Positions 54,372 to 63,229 of a DNA stretch of 64,000 bases are shown here, piece after piece. This stretch comes from Chloroflexota bacterium (GTDB lineage Bacteria > Chloroflexota > Dehalococcoidia > SM23-28-2 > RBG-16-64-32), in the NCBI GenBank assembly GCA_029262695.1, contig JAJCYV010000006.1, positions 1 through 64,000 of the forward strand, in the 5' to 3' direction. Position numbers and translations under genes: made by a program. The first letter of the stretch is position 1. The number at the start of each line of letters is the position of its first letter. Under the pieces are notes generated by a model, which saw nothing but the letters and a program-made list of their open reading frames with translations, searched no databases and was not told where the DNA came from.

Positions 54372-55108
54372 TGTCGCCGCGCGTGACGCTGAGGACGGCC
54401 GGTCGGGTCTTGCGTCAGCTGCGCCACGACCCACGGACTGTCGCTCTGATGCTGGGGGTCCCCGTGCTGCTCATCACGCTCCTGCGCTTCGTCTTCGATG
54501 CGCGGCCCGAGACCTTCGACCGCGTCGGGCTCATGATGCTCGGCATCATCCCGTTCATGACGATGTTCCTCGTTACAAGCGTGGCGATGCTCCGCGAGCG
54601 TACGACGGGGACGCTGGAGCGGCTGCTGACTACGCCGATGAACAAGCTGGACTTGCTGGTCGGCTACGGCATCGCCTTCGCAGTCGCGGCGGCCGCGCAG
54701 AGCGCCGTCACGTCCGCGACGGCGTACGGCCTGCTGGGCCTCGACACGGGTGCCAGCCCGCTTCTCGTGGGCGTCATCGCGATCGCCACGGCGATTCTGG
54801 GAATGGCGATCGGCCTCCTAACGAGCGCGTTCGCATCGAGCGAGTTTCAGGCTGTGCAGTTTATGCCGCTGGTGGTAATGCCGCAGACGATGCTATGCGG
54901 CTTGATCACGCCGCGGGATGCGATGGCAGACTGGCTGCGCGTGATTAGCGACTTGATGCCTCTGACGTATGCAGTTGAAGCGCTGACCGACGCCAGTGAG
55001 CATGGCGGTGCGACGGACCTCATGTGGCGTGATGTCGGGATCATTCTTGCCGCAGCGCTGGCCGCGCTGTGCCTGGGGGCGTTGACGCTGCGGCGGCGCA
55101 GCAGCTGA
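54371..55108 (+). CDS. ABC-2 type transporter permease
   Basis: A 245-residue membrane subunit with six predicted helices. It follows the ABC2 pattern: HDPRTVALMLGVPVLLITLLRFVF, MLRERTTGTLERLLTTPMNKLDLLVGY (the elbow and coupling region), FMPLVVMPQTMLCGLI and a final helix. It is translationally coupled to the ATPase gene. It pairs with that ATPase to export a lipid, drug or polymer. Confidence 0.9.
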   Translation: MSPRVTLRTAGRVLRQLRHDPRTVALMLGVPVLLITLLRFVFDARPETFDRVGLMMLGIIPFMTMFLVTSVAMLRERTTGTLERLLTTPMNKLDLLVGYGIAFAVAAAAQSAVTSATAYGLLGLDTGASPLLVGVIAIATAILGMAIGLLTSAFASSEFQAVQFMPLVVMPQTMLCGLITPRDAMADWLRVISDLMPLTYAVEALTDASEHGGATDLMWRDVGIILAAALAALCLGALTLRRRSS

Positions 55109-55116
55109 TCGCGGCG

Positions 55117-55548
55117 CTAGGCCTGCGCCTGCGCCAACTCCTCGTTAGAGACCTCCCGCACGCGCGTCGCGAAGCTCCACTGCTGGCGTTCCGGGTCCTC
55201 GGCGACGTAGCGGCGGTCGCCGTAGAACTGGTCGGCCGGTTCCTCGATGATCTTCGCGCCGGCGTCTCGCGCTCTCGCGAAGTGAGCGTCGACGTCGTCG
55301 ACGTAGACATAGAGCTGGCCGTGGTTCGCGGCCGGCGCCTTGTAGTCCGGGCCCGGGTTTCCGAGCATTACGACGCCGTCGCCGCCGAATCCCAACTCGG
55401 CGTGGCTGAGCTTGCCGTCCGGTCCGGGCATCCGGAACCGCTCGCTGAAGCCGAACGCCTTGATGAGCCAGTCGCAGGCGGCGCCGACGTCTTCGTAATA
55501 GAGGTAGGGAGTGATGCGCGGAAAGTTGTCGGGCTTGGGGCTGATCAT
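55117..55548 (-). CDS. VOC (glyoxalase/bleomycin-resistance) family protein
   Basis: A 143-residue protein with paired beta-alpha-beta-beta-beta modules: RITPYLYYEDVGAACDWLIKAFGF, KLSHAELGFGGDGVVMLGNP, then QLYVYVDDVDAHFARARDAGAKI and a C-terminal EDPERQQWSFAT. It resembles the PhnB/glyoxalase-like branch. Metal ligands are not certain. The ATG at 55548 follows AAGGAGATGC; the longer frame would read back through the tRNA. It converges on the ABC permease. Confidence 0.82.
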   Translation of the reverse strand: MISPKPDNFPRITPYLYYEDVGAACDWLIKAFGFSERFRMPGPDGKLSHAELGFGGDGVVMLGNPGPDYKAPAANHGQLYVYVDDVDAHFARARDAGAKIIEEPADQFYGDRRYVAEDPERQQWSFATRVREVSNEELAQAQA

Positions 55549-55630
55549 CGGTGCATCTCCTTCGTGCGTCGCCGGGAAGTGGTGCCGATTGTAGCAGAGC
55601 AGCGGGCAGGCCCGAAGGTGGGAACGGCTG

Positions 55631-55707
55631 TGGTGGGCGATGCTGGACTTGAACCAGCGACCTTCTCGGTGTAAGCGAGACGCTCTAGCCAACTGAGCTA
55701 ATCGCCC
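55631..55707 (-). tRNA. tRNA-Val (TAC)
   Basis: 77 nt. Acceptor GGGCGAT/ATCGCCC, D-arm GCTC-AGTTGGCTA-GAGC, anticodon arm TCTCG-CTTACAC-CGAGA, T-arm GCTGG-TTCAAGT-CCAGC, encoded CCA. Confidence 0.95.
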
Positions 55708-55756
55708 ACGAGCTCATCCCTTATTCTACGGCCCGCTCCCGACTTGAGGAATCCGC

Positions 55757-57130
55757 CTACGGATCGGCCGCGTCCTCCGGCATTCCTCTGGGGCGTCCGC
55801 CGCCGGGATCGGTCCACGTCTCCTTTGCGGCGCTGAAGAACGGCCGGAAGTGCGGGATGTCGCGCGTCAGGACCGCGAGCGCCAGCACGCAGTACACGAC
55901 GCCGTACGCGACGCGGATCGTGCCCTGCGTGAACACGAACTGCGTTGCGAAGAGCGCGGCCAGCACAATCGCCTCCCAGCGGGCCATGCTCAGGCTTACC
56001 AGGATCGCCACGGCGAACAACGATTGTCCGGCCGTGAGGAAGATCTCCTCCGACTGCCGCGTGTCGAAGTCCAGGGGGCTGATAGTCCCGCCGGAGATGC
56101 TGAAGGCCAGCGGCAGGCTGCCGATGAGCAGCGTCCACTGGTTGACCTTGGATGAGATCAGGATCGTCATCCCGGCATCGTAACGGCCCCGCAAAGCGAG
56201 CATGCCCGCGAGGATGAACTCCGGCGACTCCGACGCGAGCGGAGCCACCCACTGCACGAGGATGAACTCGTCTACGCCCACGCTCTCGCCCGTGTCCACG
56301 AGACCGTCGGCAAATGGCTCGGCGCTGGCGAAGATTACGCCCGCGGCGAAGGCGAAGATGGCGAGCACGACGGCGCGCCGATTCGAACGGCTCATCGCGC
56401 CGATCACCGCCGCCGGGCCCACGAACTCTCGCTCGTGTTCGGGCGGCGCCCGCGAAGCGACGAAGAGGTAGGCGCCGAAGAGACCGAACATGACGCCTGT
56501 GTCGATGAGGCTGAGGTTGCCACGGAGCGGGATCGAGAAGCTGTACAGCGTCGCCAGGCCGAGGAAGAGAATGCCGAGCGCGTTGCTCCTCTGCACGGGC
56601 ATCGAGGACGTCCTGGTGCGCATGTAGAAGATGAAGAAGATGACGGGCCAGGCGAGGCCAACGAGCAGCCGGTTGCCGCCCGTCATGTTGGCGATCGCCA
56701 GGTGGCTCGGGTGGGGGTCTTCGCAGCCCACGGGGAGGGTCGCCGCGGCGTTGATGCACTCCTCGACGTGTGGTGCGCGAATCGCGAAGACAAGGTCGAC
56801 GGCATACTCCGGGAGCACGGCGATCAGGGCCAGCACGACCAGCGCCAGACCGGCCGAGATTTCGGTCTCGGCGACCTCGGAAGCCCAGGTAAGCAGAGTG
56901 GCGGCGGCGAAGATGGCGACGCCGAAGATGATCGCCTCGACGTAAACGGGGACGTCCAGGTGGAAGGCGCCGGTCAGCTCACCCAGGCGGAGGACGGGCG
57001 CCGGCAGGGCGGCGAAAAGGGCGGTGGCGAGCAGAAGCCACTCGCGGCCGTTCGGCCCGCTGGCCTTGCCGTTGGGTGCCACAGACGAGATATCGTCGCT
57101 GCGGTCGGGCTCTCGGTCGCCGGCGGCCAT
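55757..57130 (-). CDS. Sodium/calcium exchanger-type membrane protein
   Basis: A 457-residue membrane protein of the cation/Ca2+ antiporter superfamily, with about eleven helices. The two alpha repeats are visible: VVLALIAVLPEYAVDLVFAI, and FILVQWVAPLASESPEFILAG with the acidic and Ser residues used in ion binding. The inserted hydrophilic stretch VEECINAAATLPVGCEDPHPS, with two Cys, after repeat 1 is unusual. TATACT lies 8 bases before the ATG. Ion choice (Ca2+, Na+, K+ or H+) is uncertain. Confidence 0.82.
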   Translation of the reverse strand: MAAGDREPDRSDDISSVAPNGKASGPNGREWLLLATALFAALPAPVLRLGELTGAFHLDVPVYVEAIIFGVAIFAAATLLTWASEVAETEISAGLALVVLALIAVLPEYAVDLVFAIRAPHVEECINAAATLPVGCEDPHPSHLAIANMTGGNRLLVGLAWPVIFFIFYMRTRTSSMPVQRSNALGILFLGLATLYSFSIPLRGNLSLIDTGVMFGLFGAYLFVASRAPPEHEREFVGPAAVIGAMSRSNRRAVVLAIFAFAAGVIFASAEPFADGLVDTGESVGVDEFILVQWVAPLASESPEFILAGMLALRGRYDAGMTILISSKVNQWTLLIGSLPLAFSISGGTISPLDFDTRQSEEIFLTAGQSLFAVAILVSLSMARWEAIVLAALFATQFVFTQGTIRVAYGVVYCVLALAVLTRDIPHFRPFFSAAKETWTDPGGGRPRGMPEDAADP

Positions 57131-57138
57131 ACGTGCGC

Positions 57139-57144
57139 AGTATA
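57139..57144 (-). promoter_or_regulatory. -10 element of a probable leaderless promoter (cation exchanger)
   Basis: On the minus strand TATACT ends 8 bases before the ATG at 57130. Confidence 0.5.
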
Positions 57145-57280
57145 TCCGGCCCGGACGTTAGCCGGAACAGTCGCTTCGTTGACACCCTGAAGCGGCGGAT
57201 TATACAGTGATTTGCGCCGGTACCCAGGTCGGGAGACCCGTGCGCGGGGCCGGACACAGCGCGAGGAAGAGAGGCACGAC

Positions 57281-58948
57281 GTGACCGAGGCCAACGGAAG
57301 CTCCAGCAAGAAGGACTGGCTCGAAGGCACGTACGAGCGCAGCACGGCCAGGTCGGCCGAGCGCGAGTACCCGTTCGAGACGTCGGACGGCGAGAAGGTA
57401 GACCCGCTCTATGCGCCGCAGGACCTCGACGGCTGGGACTACGAGAAGCAGCTCGGGTTCCCCGGCGAGTTCCCGTACACCCGTGGCGTTCAGCCGACGA
57501 TGTACCGTGGCCGGCTGTGGACGATGCGGCAGTACGCCGGCTTCGGCGACGCTGAAGAATCGAACCAGCGCTACCGTTACCTCCTTTCGCAGGGCCAGAC
57601 GGGCCTCTCCGTCGCTTTCGACCTGCCGACGCAGATCGGCTACGACTCCGATCACGCGATGGCGGAGGGCGAAGTCGGCAAGGTCGGCGTTGCCATCGCC
57701 TCGCTGGCGGACATGGAACTCCTGATGAAGGACATCTCGCTGGAGAAGGTGACGACCTCGATGACGATCAACGCCACGGGGCCCATCCTGCTGGCGTTCT
57801 ACGTGGCGCTGGCCAAGAAGCAGGGCGCCGACCTGTCAAAGATCGGCGGGACGACGCAGAACGATATCCTCAAGGAGTACATCGCCCGCGGCACCTACAT
57901 CTTCCCGCCGGAGGGCTCGATGCGCCTGATCACGGACGTCTTCGGCTGGTGCAAGGACAACCTGCCGGCCTGGAACACCATTAGCATCAGCGGCTACCAC
58001 ATGCGCGAGGCCGGCTGCACGGCCGTGCAAGAAGTCGCCTTTACTTTCGCCGACGCGATCGCCTACTGCGAAGCGGCGCTGGGGGCGGGCCTGGAGTTCG
58101 ACGAGTTCGCGCCGCGCCTTTCGTTCTTCTTCGCTTCCTTCACGAACCTGATTGAAGAAGTCGCCAAGTTCCGGGCGGCGCGCCGGCTCTGGGCGCGGCT
58201 GGCCAGGGAGCGCTTCGGCGCGAAGAACGACCGCAGCATGATGCTCCGCTTCCACACGCAGACGGGCGGATCCACGCTCACAGCACAGCAGCCGGAGAAC
58301 AACATCGTGCGCACGGCGATCCAGGCGCTGGCCGCCGTCCTGGGCGGGACGCAGTCGCTGCACACGAACTCGATGGACGAAGCGCTGGCGCTGCCGACGG
58401 AGAAGTCGGTGCAGATCGCGCTGCGCACGCAGCAGGTGATCGCTTACGAGAGCGGCGTTGCCGACGTCCTCGACCCGTTGGCCGGCTCCTACGAGATCGA
58501 GGTGATGACGGACCGCATAGAGGCGGAGGCGATGAAGTACATCGACCGCATCGAAGACCTCGGCGGTGCTATGCGGGCGATCGAGGGTGGCTACCAGCAG
58601 CGCGAGATCCAGGAAGCGTCATACCGCTACCAGCAGTCGGTGGACGACGGCTATCGCACCATCGTTGGCGTGAACGACTTCACGTCCGAGGAGGAAGTGC
58701 GGCCTGAGATCCTGCGTGTGCGCGAGGAGGTTGTCCGCCGCCAGGTGGATCGCCTGAACCGCGTGCGCGCCGAGCGCGACGAAGCCCGTGCGCAGGCGAT
58801 GCTCAGCCAGCTCGAAGAGGCGGCGAAGTCGGACACGAACCTGATGCCGGTCCTCATCGAGTGCGTCGAGACTTACGTGACGATCGGCGAAATCTGCGAC
58901 GTGCTGCGCGGCGTCTTCGGTGTGCAGCGCGAGTTCATGGTGTTCTAA
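57281..58948 (+). CDS. Methylmalonyl-CoA mutase, large (catalytic) subunit
   Basis: A 555-residue TIM-barrel subunit that interconverts methylmalonyl-CoA and succinyl-CoA with adenosylcobalamin. Key blocks: [25 protein letters not shown] (substrate Tyr and Arg), [50 protein letters not shown], and [20 protein letters not shown] with [14 protein letters not shown]. The B12-binding domain is not fused and is supplied by the small protein at 61864. The GTG at 57281 is chosen because GAGAGGC precedes it and the N-terminus then has the normal length. It heads a run of small genes that ends with meaB. Confidence 0.93.
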   Translation: MTEANGSSSKKDWLEGTYERSTARSAEREYPFETSDGEKVDPLYAPQDLDGWDYEKQLGFPGEFPYTRGVQPTMYRGRLWTMRQYAGFGDAEESNQRYRYLLSQGQTGLSVAFDLPTQIGYDSDHAMAEGEVGKVGVAIASLADMELLMKDISLEKVTTSMTINATGPILLAFYVALAKKQGADLSKIGGTTQNDILKEYIARGTYIFPPEGSMRLITDVFGWCKDNLPAWNTISISGYHMREAGCTAVQEVAFTFADAIAYCEAALGAGLEFDEFAPRLSFFFASFTNLIEEVAKFRAARRLWARLARERFGAKNDRSMMLRFHTQTGGSTLTAQQPENNIVRTAIQALAAVLGGTQSLHTNSMDEALALPTEKSVQIALRTQQVIAYESGVADVLDPLAGSYEIEVMTDRIEAEAMKYIDRIEDLGGAMRAIEGGYQQREIQEASYRYQQSVDDGYRTIVGVNDFTSEEEVRPEILRVREEVVRRQVDRLNRVRAERDEARAQAMLSQLEEAAKSDTNLMPVLIECVETYVTIGEICDVLRGVFGVQREFMVF

Positions 58949-58960
58949 GGCCCGCGACCG

Positions 58961-59383
58961 ATGGCCCAGATGTCGGACGCAGACCGGGACGCGTTCCTCG
59001 CCGTCAACCGCTACGGCATCCTCTCGACGCTGCGCGCGGACGGTTCGCCAATTGCCATCCCCGTCTGGTTCGACTGGGACGGGGACAGCGTGAAGATGTT
59101 CACCTACGTCGGATCGCCCAAGCTCCGCCGCCTCGCTGACGACGCCCGGGCGTCCGTGCTCGTCACGAACCACGTCAACGAGAAAGAGAAATGGGTGGCG
59201 TTCGACGGCACCGTCGCCGTCGGTGATGAGGGCGGCCTGGAGCTGGCGGAGAAGCTCGCGCAACGCTACTGGGACCTCAGCGACCCCGGCCGGGCGGCGG
59301 CGTTGGAAAGCTGGCGCGCCATGGAGTCCGGATGGCGGCTGCTGGAGATGGTGCCGGACAGAGTGCGTACGTACGCCGACTAA
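58961..59383 (+). CDS. PPOX-class flavin/F420-binding protein
   Basis: A 140-residue split-barrel protein. AFLAVNRYGILSTLRADGSPIAIPVWFDWDGDSVKMFTYVGSPKLRRLADDARASVLV is the standard FMN/F420-binding block of pyridoxamine-phosphate-oxidase-like proteins. The residues that bind PLP are not evident, so an F420H2-dependent reductase or haem/biliverdin-type role is as likely. It starts 12 bases after the mutase gene. Confidence 0.85.
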   Translation: MAQMSDADRDAFLAVNRYGILSTLRADGSPIAIPVWFDWDGDSVKMFTYVGSPKLRRLADDARASVLVTNHVNEKEKWVAFDGTVAVGDEGGLELAEKLAQRYWDLSDPGRAAALESWRAMESGWRLLEMVPDRVRTYAD

Positions 59384-59404
59384 GTGGAAAGGGGACGGTC
59401 TACC

Positions 59405-59866
59405 GTGAGCCGACTTGACGCGCTGCTCGACGACCTCGAGAAGTCCTTTGGCGACCTCCAGGACGCGATCGATGGGCTGACGCACGAACAGTTGATCACA
59501 ATGTTCGAAGGCGAGTGGTCCGTGCGCGATATGCTGGGCCACATCATCGGCTGGCACCACGAGATGGACGAAGCGCTGGCGCGGATCGCGCGCGGCGAGC
59601 GGCCGGTGCCCGAGGACGTGGACTATAGCGATAGCGACGCCTGGAACGCGCGCTTTGTCGAGACCTGGCGCAACGCCAGCCCGGAGGCCGTAGTCGCTGA
59701 GCTGACCGCCAGCAAGAACTTCTTCGTTGGGGCGGCGCGAAAGGTGCCTGACGAGAAGTTCGAGGAGGGGCGCGCGGCCTACCGCATCGTCACGGGGACC
59801 GGTACGGAGCACTACGCCGAGCACGCGCCGGTGATCCGCGCCTGGCGGAAGCGCGAAGGAGTTTGA
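59405..59866 (+). CDS. DinB-fold protein (maleylpyruvate-isomerase-like)
   Basis: A 153-residue helical protein. EGEWSVRDMLGHIIGWHHEMD and GTGTEHYAEHAPVIRAWRKR give the His pattern of DinB/ClbS/DUF1706-type proteins. The GTG at 59405 is used, with AGGGGA 11 bases upstream; a start at 59384 is also possible. The next gene encodes a second DinB-fold protein, with stop and start almost touching. Confidence 0.72.
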   Translation: MSRLDALLDDLEKSFGDLQDAIDGLTHEQLITMFEGEWSVRDMLGHIIGWHHEMDEALARIARGERPVPEDVDYSDSDAWNARFVETWRNASPEAVVAELTASKNFFVGAARKVPDEKFEEGRAAYRIVTGTGTEHYAEHAPVIRAWRKREGV

Positions 59867-59871
59867 GGGCG

Positions 59872-60330
59872 TTGACAGACCGTGCGCAGCTGAGGAGCGA
59901 GCTGGAAGCGGCTGGCAAGAGGGTGTCGGCGGCGATCAGCGGGCTGAGCGACGGACAGGCTTCCGCGGTGGCGATCGGCGACTGGTCGGTGAAGGACCAC
60001 CTGAGCCACATGTGCCACTGGCACGAGTTCCGCGCGACGGAGATCATGCGCATCAGCCGGGGCGGACAGACGGCGTACCCGCCCTTTAGCGACGAGCAGC
60101 TCGCGGCCGTGAACCGCACGTTTACGGATCTGCGGCGAGGGTTGCCCCTGTCGCAGGTGGCCGAAGACCTTAAGTTCGCTCGCGCGATGGTCATCGAGGG
60201 GGTCGCCAACTGTCCGGAAGAGGCGCTGGAGGAGAGCCGCTACGGTGAGTGCGGCATCCAGGCCGGCATCGAACACGACGACGAACACGCCGAGACGATC
60301 GAGGCGTGGCGAAAGAGAGAGGGCATATGA
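59872..60330 (+). CDS. DinB-fold protein
   Basis: A 152-residue protein related to the one before it: IGDWSVKDHLSHMCHWHEFRATEI and IEHDDEHAETIEAWRKREGI parallel its motifs, including the same AWRKREG ending, so the two are probably tandem duplicates that have diverged. The TTG at 59872 has AAGGAG 10 bases upstream. The stop overlaps the ATG of the methylmalonyl-CoA epimerase gene. Confidence 0.72.
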   Translation: MTDRAQLRSELEAAGKRVSAAISGLSDGQASAVAIGDWSVKDHLSHMCHWHEFRATEIMRISRGGQTAYPPFSDEQLAAVNRTFTDLRRGLPLSQVAEDLKFARAMVIEGVANCPEEALEESRYGECGIQAGIEHDDEHAETIEAWRKREGI

Positions 60331-60740
60331 TCGACAAGATCCACCACGTCGGCATCGCCGTCCACGATCTGGACGAGGCGCTCAAGTTCTACCGCGATAC
60401 GCTGGGCCTGCACGTGCATGCGGAGGACACTGTCGAGGACCAGGGCGTGCGGGCGGCCCTCCTCACGATCGGCGACAGCGAGATCGAACTGCTGGAGCCG
60501 ACGAGCCCCGAAGCGAACATGGCGAAGTTCCTCGAGCGCAAGGGTGAGGGGCTGCACCATATCTGCTTCCAGACCGAGGACGTCGACGGCGACCTGGACG
60601 AGCTGAAGGAGAAAGGCGTCCAGCTCGTCGACCAGAAGTCGCGGGTTGGCCTGGCCGGCATGATCTGTTTCCTCCACCCGAAGGCCAGCCGCGGCGTGCT
60701 GGTTGAGCTGGCGACGCCGATGGAGGTGTACCGTGGCTAG
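60327..60740 (+). CDS. mce: Methylmalonyl-CoA epimerase
   Basis: A 137-residue VOC-fold epimerase that interconverts (R)- and (S)-methylmalonyl-CoA. MIDKIHHVGIAVHDLDEALKFY supplies the first metal His; EGLHHICFQTEDVD supplies the next; IELLEPTSPEANMAKFLERKGEGLH is the family's best block, and GVLVELATP ends with the last Glu ligand. The position in a run with mutase, B12 subunit and meaB supports the call. The ATG overlaps the preceding TGA in ATATGA. Confidence 0.92.
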   Translation: MIDKIHHVGIAVHDLDEALKFYRDTLGLHVHAEDTVEDQGVRAALLTIGDSEIELLEPTSPEANMAKFLERKGEGLHHICFQTEDVDGDLDELKEKGVQLVDQKSRVGLAGMICFLHPKASRGVLVELATPMEVYRG

Positions 60741-61146
60741 CATGAACGTGAAGAAGCTCGACCACGTCGTCATCGCCACCGCAGACATCGAGGACTCGCT
60801 CGCTCAGTGGGAACGCAACGTCGGTCTCAAGACGGACGCCTCGCTGAACCAGCCGCTGGGCGCCGGCTTCAAGGTCTCGCGCCTGCCCATCGGCGATTCG
60901 TTCCTCGAGCTGGTGCAGCCGGTCGAGGAGAAGGGCCGCTTCCACGAGCAGTTCCAGGAGCGCGGCGAAGGGCTCTTTTCGATCAGCATCGAGGTCGAGG
61001 ACCTGGACGCTGCCGTCGAGTACCTGCGAGGCACGGGCGCGCGTGTGTCCGACCCGGAGCCGAGCATCTGGCCCGGCGCGCGCGTGGCCCGCATCAACCA
61101 GGGCTACACACACGGCGTGTCGGTCCAGCTCATCGAACGGTCGTAG
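60733..61146 (+). CDS. VOC-family protein, epimerase-like paralogue
   Basis: A 137-residue VOC protein. KKLDHVVIATADIEDSLAQWERNVGL, DSFLELVQPVEEKGRFHEQFQERGEGLFSISIEVEDLDAAVEYL. It parallels the epimerase next to it (KFLERKGEGLHHICF against QFQERGEGLFSISI) but lacks the second His of the metal site. It is probably a diverged duplicate acting on another acyl compound, or a regulator. The GTG at 60733 has GGAGG 6 bases upstream and overlaps the epimerase stop by 8 bases. Confidence 0.8.
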   Translation: MASMNVKKLDHVVIATADIEDSLAQWERNVGLKTDASLNQPLGAGFKVSRLPIGDSFLELVQPVEEKGRFHEQFQERGEGLFSISIEVEDLDAAVEYLRGTGARVSDPEPSIWPGARVARINQGYTHGVSVQLIERS

Positions 61147-61150
61147 CGCC

Positions 61151-61792
61151 ATGGGACGGCTGCTGCGTGCGATCCTGATTATCGGAGGCCTGGCCTCCGG
61201 CTACTACGCTGGACGCTACGCTCTTACCTGGTGGCGTGAGCGGCAGCGACACGGTGTCTTTCCTGCGAGCGAATCTTCTACGTTGCTGCATCCGCTACGA
61301 GGCGTGATCATGCCGGCGGGCGGAACGCTCGACCGCTTCGGCGTTGCCGGCGGCGACGTGGTCCTCGAGGTCGGGCCCGGGCCCGGATACTACTCGATCG
61401 AGGCAAGCCGACGGGTCGGCCCTGACGGCCGCCTCATCTGCCTCGACTTGCAGCGTGACATGATCGAGCAGCTCCGGGGGAGACTGGCTGAGGCCGACGT
61501 CTCCGCTGAGACCGGAGTCGCCAATGCCACACGCCTGCCGCTGACGGATGACAGGATCGATGTCGCTTACCTCATCACCGTGCTTGGGGAGGTGCCTGAT
61601 CCAGAGGCTGCTCTCGCTGAGATGAGGAGGGTGCTGAAGCCGGGCGGAACGCTGGGACTGGGCGAGACGATGGGCGACCCCGACTACATCCGGCTGGGGA
61701 AGCTCCGTGAGATGTGCGGCCGGGCCGGATTCGTCGAGGCTACCTGCCACCACGACGTTCTCGGATATACGATCACGTTTCGGTCTCCGTGA
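61151..61792 (+). CDS. Membrane-anchored SAM methyltransferase
   Basis: A 213-residue protein. An N-terminal hydrophobic helix, LLRAILIIGGLASGYYAGRYAL (about 3-24), is followed by a class I methyltransferase: GGDVVLEVGPGPGYYSIEASRR (motif I), GRLICLDLQRDMIEQL (acidic motif II), ANATRLPLTDDRIDVAYLI and LKPGGTLGLGE. It is UbiE-like. The target is unknown. It starts 4 bases after the VOC gene but has a weak ribosome site. Confidence 0.82.
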   Translation: MGRLLRAILIIGGLASGYYAGRYALTWWRERQRHGVFPASESSTLLHPLRGVIMPAGGTLDRFGVAGGDVVLEVGPGPGYYSIEASRRVGPDGRLICLDLQRDMIEQLRGRLAEADVSAETGVANATRLPLTDDRIDVAYLITVLGEVPDPEAALAEMRRVLKPGGTLGLGETMGDPDYIRLGKLREMCGRAGFVEATCHHDVLGYTITFRSP

Positions 61793-61832
61793 GGCTGCGC
61801 GGACGGTCGCTGGCGGTTATGCACATCTTCGC

Positions 61833-61838
61833 TATAAT
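61833..61838 (+). promoter_or_regulatory. Consensus -10 box upstream of the B12-binding subunit
   Basis: A perfect TATAAT, 25 bases before the ATG at 61864. AGGAGG lies between them, so this gene and meaB probably have their own promoter. Confidence 0.5.
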
Positions 61839-61863
61839 TGCCTAGCAGGAGGGCCGCCCTACC

Positions 61864-62283
61864 ATGACTGACGCACCGAAACTCAAGATCATCATCGCCA
61901 AGCCCGGCCTCGACGGGCACGACCGCGGGGCCAAAGTGGTTGCCAGGGCGCTCCGAGACGCCGGCCACGAGGTGATTTACACGGGAATCCGGCAGACGCC
62001 CGAAATGATCGCCGAGACGGCGCTGCAAGAGGACGCCGACATGATCGGGCTCTCGATCCTCTCCGGGGCCCACCTCGAACTCTTTCCGCGCGTCGTCGAT
62101 GAGCTGAAGAAGCGGGACATGGCGGACGTCACTCTCTTCGCCGGCGGCATCATCCCGGACGAGGACCGCGACAAGTTGAATAAGATGGGCTTCGGCGGCA
62201 TCTTCGGTCCCGGCGCATCCACCCACGACATCGTCGCCTGGGTTGCTGAGAACGCCTCGAAGAGCGGCGCCACGGCTGCGTAG
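61864..62283 (+). CDS. Methylmalonyl-CoA mutase, small B12-binding subunit
   Basis: A 139-residue cobalamin-binding domain. [19 protein letters not shown] holds the DxHxxG motif (His19 as the lower cobalt ligand); [11 protein letters not shown] and [18 protein letters not shown], with GVGGIFGPG-type [10 protein letters not shown], complete the Rossmann-like B12 fold. It works with the separate large subunit at 57281, about 2.9 kb upstream. AGGAGG precedes the ATG. Confidence 0.93.
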   Translation: MTDAPKLKIIIAKPGLDGHDRGAKVVARALRDAGHEVIYTGIRQTPEMIAETALQEDADMIGLSILSGAHLELFPRVVDELKKRDMADVTLFAGGIIPDEDRDKLNKMGFGGIFGPGASTHDIVAWVAENASKSGATAA

Positions 62284-63219
62284 GTGGCTTCCGACCGCGT
62301 CCAGCGCCTGCTAGAAGGCGACAGGCGGTCGCTCACGCGTGTCCTCACCTGGGTCGAGAACGGCAGCGCCGAGGGGCGCGAGTCACTGCGCGAACTCTTC
62401 CCGAAGAGCGGTCGCGCGCACGTAATCGGCGTCACGGGGCCGACCGGCTCCGGCAAGAGCACCCTGGTCGGCGCGCTGACACGTGAACTTCGTCAGCGCG
62501 GCAAGACCGTTGGCATCGTCGCCGTCGACCCGACGAGCCCGTTCAGCCACGGTGCAATCCTGGGCGACCGCATCCGCATGCAGGACCTGACCTCCGACCC
62601 GGGAGTGTTTATCCGCAGCATGGCGACGCGCGGCGCGCTGGGCGGCCTCTCCGCTGCTACGTCAGACGTCGTCACGGTGCTCGACGCTGCCGGTAACGAC
62701 GTCGTGATCGTCGAAACGGTGGGCGCGGGCCAGGACGAGGTGGAGATCGCGGACACGGCCCACACCACAGTTGTCGTCAACATTCCGGGCGCCGGCGACG
62801 ATATGCAGGCGCTCAAGGCCGGTATTCTGGAGATCGCGGACGTTCTCGTCGTCAACAAGGCCGATCTGCCCCAGGCAGAGGGCGTCTTCAAGCAGCTGCA
62901 CATCTACACGGACCTGCAGCGACAGGCCGGCTGGGACGTGCCTATCATCAAGACCATCGCTCACAAGGATGAGGGCGCCGCCGAACTGGCCGACGTGATC
63001 GAAAAGCACCGCGAATACCTGACAGAGTCCGGCCGCCTTGAGGAGATGCGCCGCCAGCGTGCGCACCGCCAACTGCTCACGGTGACGCAGGCGATGCTAC
63101 TGGAGGGCGCCCTGGCGGAAGCCGGTGACTTCGTCGATGAGCTGGTGGAGCAGATCGCGCGCCGCGAGATCGACCCGCGCACGGCCGCCGACAGGCTGAT
63201 CGCCGCCGCGAAGAGCTAG
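62284..63219 (+). CDS. meaB: MeaB/ArgK-type GTPase chaperone of methylmalonyl-CoA mutase
   Basis: A 311-residue G3E GTPase. The P-loop GVTGPTGSGKSTLVGAL, switch segments DPTSPFSHGAILGDRIRMQDL and ETVGAGQDEVEI, VVNIPGAGDDMQALKAGI and NKADLP are all present. MeaB loads and protects the adenosylcobalamin cofactor of the mutase. The GTG at 62284 follows the B12-subunit stop directly, so the two genes are coupled. No clear ribosome site is seen. Confidence 0.93.
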   Translation: MASDRVQRLLEGDRRSLTRVLTWVENGSAEGRESLRELFPKSGRAHVIGVTGPTGSGKSTLVGALTRELRQRGKTVGIVAVDPTSPFSHGAILGDRIRMQDLTSDPGVFIRSMATRGALGGLSAATSDVVTVLDAAGNDVVIVETVGAGQDEVEIADTAHTTVVVNIPGAGDDMQALKAGILEIADVLVVNKADLPQAEGVFKQLHIYTDLQRQAGWDVPIIKTIAHKDEGAAELADVIEKHREYLTESGRLEEMRRQRAHRQLLTVTQAMLLEGALAEAGDFVDELVEQIARREIDPRTAADRLIAAAKS

Positions 63220-63229
63220 CGCCGGCGCG

